Shown here: piece by piece, positions 62,119 through 64,000 of the stretch
How the letters are laid out: each line of letters starts with the position of its first letter
Numbering within the stretch: position 1 is the first letter of the stretch
From: Brevibacillus brevis
Lineage (GTDB): Bacteria; Bacillota; Bacilli; Brevibacillales; Brevibacillaceae
DNA: 64,000 nt
Direction: 5' to 3'
NCBI RefSeq assembly: GCF_900637055.1
Contig: NZ_LR134338.1
Coordinates: forward strand, 1,434,001-1,498,000
Position numbers and translations under genes: made by a program
Notes under the pieces: generated by a model
What the model saw: only the letters and a program-made list of their open reading frames with translations
Told to the model about the DNA's origin: nothing
Database searches by the model: none

Positions 62119-64000
62119 ATGAGAGTAAGTACGGAGTGGTATGAGCAAGCTGCAATAGCTTATGAACAGCGTGGTTTTTGGGAGCCGCTGACAATTGGGC
62201 AGCAATTGCGCAAATGGGCGGAACAGTACCAGAACAAAGAAGCGCTGGTGGAGGACGAGAAGAGGCTCACTTATAGCGAGCTCGACAGCAAGGTGGATGC
62301 GCTTGCTTCCGGTTTTTATCACATGGGAATTCAAAAAGGCGACAATGTAGCCGTCCAGCTACCAAATCGAATTTCTTTCGTACTGACTTGCTTTGCCCTG
62401 TTTCGCATCGGCGCTGTGCCGATTCTCGTATTGCCTGCCCACAGAGAGGCTGAATTGGACGGGATTTTTGCACTCGCGAGGCCTGTTGCCTACATCCTTC
62501 CAACGACGTTTCTCGGTTTTGATTACACGAAGATGGCAGAAGATTTAGTCAAAAGGCATGCGTCGGTTAAATTCGTCATGACGGATGGGGACAGTCCGAT
62601 CGGGAGGAACTTGGCTGAGATAAGCGGACCGCCAATCGAGCTGGAAGCCCCTTCGTACAAAGACACTGCGTTATTGCTGTTGTCTGGCGGTACGACAGGG
62701 ATACCCAAGCTGATTCCGAGAACCCACGCTGATTACGTCTACAATGCAAAAGCAACCGCAGCCCGTTGCCAACTGACAGAGCGAAGCGTCTATCTCGCAG
62801 TTTTGCCGATTGCGCATAATTTCCCTCTGTGCTGCCCAGGCATCTTAGGCACACTGTCCGTTGGCGGCAAGATCGTACTATGTAAAACTACCAGCTGCGA
62901 CGAAGCTTTTCCGCTGATTGAGAAAGAACGCGTGACCATTACCGGCCTCGTGCCTTCGATCGTGCAAGTATGGCAGGAAGTGCTGGAATGGGATACAGAA
63001 AGCGACCTGTCGAGTCTCGAGGTTCTTCAGGTGGGAGGCTCCATGCTGGATGATAATCTCGCCAGCCGCATCACGCGAGAATGGAAATGCAAGCTCCAGC
63101 AAGTTTTCGGTATGGCCGAGGGGCTCATCTGCTGCACATCACTGGATGATCCTGAGTCGATCATTACCAGCTGCCAGGGGCGTCCGATTTCCGAAGGCGA
63201 TGAAGTGCGAATCGTGGATGAGCATGGAAACGATGTCGCGCCAGGCGAATACGGAGAGCTAATTGTGCGGGGACCGTATACGATTCGCGGCTACTACAGA
63301 GCGGAGGAACAAAACCGCGAGAGCTTTACGCCCGATGGATTCTATCGCTCTGGGGACAAGGCGAGAATCACGCCAGAAGGAAATATTCAAATCGGTGGAC
63401 GGATCAAAGAGCAAATCAACCGAGCGGGCGAAAAAATCATGCCGGCTGAAGTAGAGACGTACCTGCGCATGCACCCAGCCATTAAAGACGCGGCGCTGAT
63501 TACACTTCCCGATCCAGTGCTGGGCGAGAAAAGCTGCGCATTTTTGATCACCGACGACGAGACGATCAGCTTGGCGGACGTCCATGCCTTCTTCCAGGAA
63601 AAAGGAGTGGCACGCTACAAAATGCCAGACCAAATCGAACGCATCGATTACTGGCCGCTAACCAGCGTCGGAAAAGTCAATAAAGCCAAGCTGAAAGAAC
63701 TGGCGTTAGCGCCGAAATCAGAGACGAAGCCAGCGGAAATCGCTTATTTGGAAGAGACGTTTGCTTTTGCGGGTGATGCGCATATGGCAGCGGCACTGAT
63801 TGCAGAGCGCAGCGGGTATGAAAACTACCTGCTCTATGAAAACGGAGATGAGCTGTCACTAGGAATGGGGATTCATGCGCTTCTCTACGTGGATGGTGCG
63901 CAGACTGCTTTGACTTATCGCAACGAGACTCTCCGTTTCGACAACAACGAGCTGAGTGAGACGCTCGAAAAAGCGATGGCACAGGTGCCGATTCAAAACT
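62119..64000 (+). CDS. aryl-AMP ligase (DHB/salicylate) fused to a salicylate-synthase-like domain, 5' part
   Basis: The frame is open from ATG 62119 (GGAGGAGGA upstream) to the window end, at least 627 residues. Residues 1-535 are a stand-alone aryl acid adenylation enzyme of the DhbE/EntE/YbtE type: LLLLSGGTTGIPKLIPRTH, LPIAHNFPLCCPG, QQVFGMAEGL, FYRSGDKARI and the catalytic lysine in TSVGKVNKAKL. In DhbE the HNYPLSS stretch lines the aryl pocket; CC here resembles salicylate-specific ligases. After a short linker comes YENYLLYENGDELSLGMGIH and LTYRNETLRFDN, which look like the N-terminus of MbtI/Irp9-type salicylate synthases. The chorismate-binding core lies outside the window. Confidence 0.85.
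   Translation, partial: MRVSTEWYEQAAIAYEQRGFWEPLTIGQQLRKWAEQYQNKEALVEDEKRLTYSELDSKVDALASGFYHMGIQKGDNVAVQLPNRISFVLTCFALFRIGAVPILVLPAHREAELDGIFALARPVAYILPTTFLGFDYTKMAEDLVKRHASVKFVMTDGDSPIGRNLAEISGPPIELEAPSYKDTALLLLSGGTTGIPKLIPRTHADYVYNAKATAARCQLTERSVYLAVLPIAHNFPLCCPGILGTLSVGGKIVLCKTTSCDEAFPLIEKERVTITGLVPSIVQVWQEVLEWDTESDLSSLEVLQVGGSMLDDNLASRITREWKCKLQQVFGMAEGLICCTSLDDPESIITSCQGRPISEGDEVRIVDEHGNDVAPGEYGELIVRGPYTIRGYYRAEEQNRESFTPDGFYRSGDKARITPEGNIQIGGRIKEQINRAGEKIMPAEVETYLRMHPAIKDAALITLPDPVLGEKSCAFLITDDETISLADVHAFFQEKGVARYKMPDQIERIDYWPLTSVGKVNKAKLKELALAPKSETKPAEIAYLEETFAFAGDAHMAAALIAERSGYENYLLYENGDELSLGMGIHALLYVDGAQTALTYRNETLRFDNNELSETLEKAMAQVPIQN

Overview
The window looks like a chromosome segment of a Gram-positive, mid-GC Bacillales bacterium, most likely Brevibacillus or a close relative. 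The grounds are strong GGAGG-type ribosome binding sites, frequent TTG/GTG starts, an SgrR-MFS divergent pair, Fur boxes and the gene families present. The genus is an inference; no rRNA or tRNA gene is in the window.

Layout. 1-3300 is a decayed edge: a partial gene, two small hypothetical genes, a broken topoisomerase III fragment and a broken AraC/siderophore-binding regulator. 3362-5517 is a Fur-box-preceded pair of ferric-siderophore permeases. 5722-13466 holds housekeeping and metabolic genes (VOC-Nudix fusion, nitronate monooxygenase, nagA, SgrR regulator with divergent MFS, VOC protein) plus short non-autonomous repeats. 59224-64000 (right edge) is a second iron region: an MptD-like membrane protein, a type II thioesterase, an Sfp-type phosphopantetheinyl transferase and the start of a salicylate/DHB-AMP ligase that reads into a salicylate-synthase-like domain. 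Three further Fur boxes lie there.

The centre of interest is 13565-37641, continued by 45574-52345: a contractile-injection, type VI-like secretion system in a Gram-positive background. It has a Hanks kinase, a convergent membrane VWA protein, a 722-aa sheath-like protein, an Hcp-like tube, a J-domain protein, two FHA proteins, an active-looking PP2C phosphatase, a second PP2C-like protein that has lost its metal-binding aspartates, two unknown structural proteins, an 887-aa Hsp70/actin-fold ATPase, a baseplate-like protein, a DcrB/Eag-like candidate chaperone, a VgrG, a pentapeptide protein and a DUF4280 PAAR-like tip. No ClpV-type AAA+ ATPase and no TssJLM membrane complex is seen. I propose that the DnaJ/Hsp70-like pair and the kinase/FHA/phosphatase circuit replace them.

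33296-56657 is the cargo island. Two near-identical DUF4280-VgrG modules, 12.18 kb apart, carry different toxins: a kinase-fold domain in one, and an Rhs shell with a PIN-like nuclease in the other. Between and after them lie displaced toxin C-termini (HNH nuclease, NS2-type endonuclease, ADP-ribosyltransferase), Rhs scraps, many candidate immunity genes (YezG, SUKH, HEAT-like, zinc-ribbon), repeated terminator segments, a broken serine recombinase, a broken replication-initiator-like gene and an IS110 transposase with an amber codon. Cargo and immunity genes are visibly more AT-rich than the apparatus genes, as expected for exchanged cassettes.
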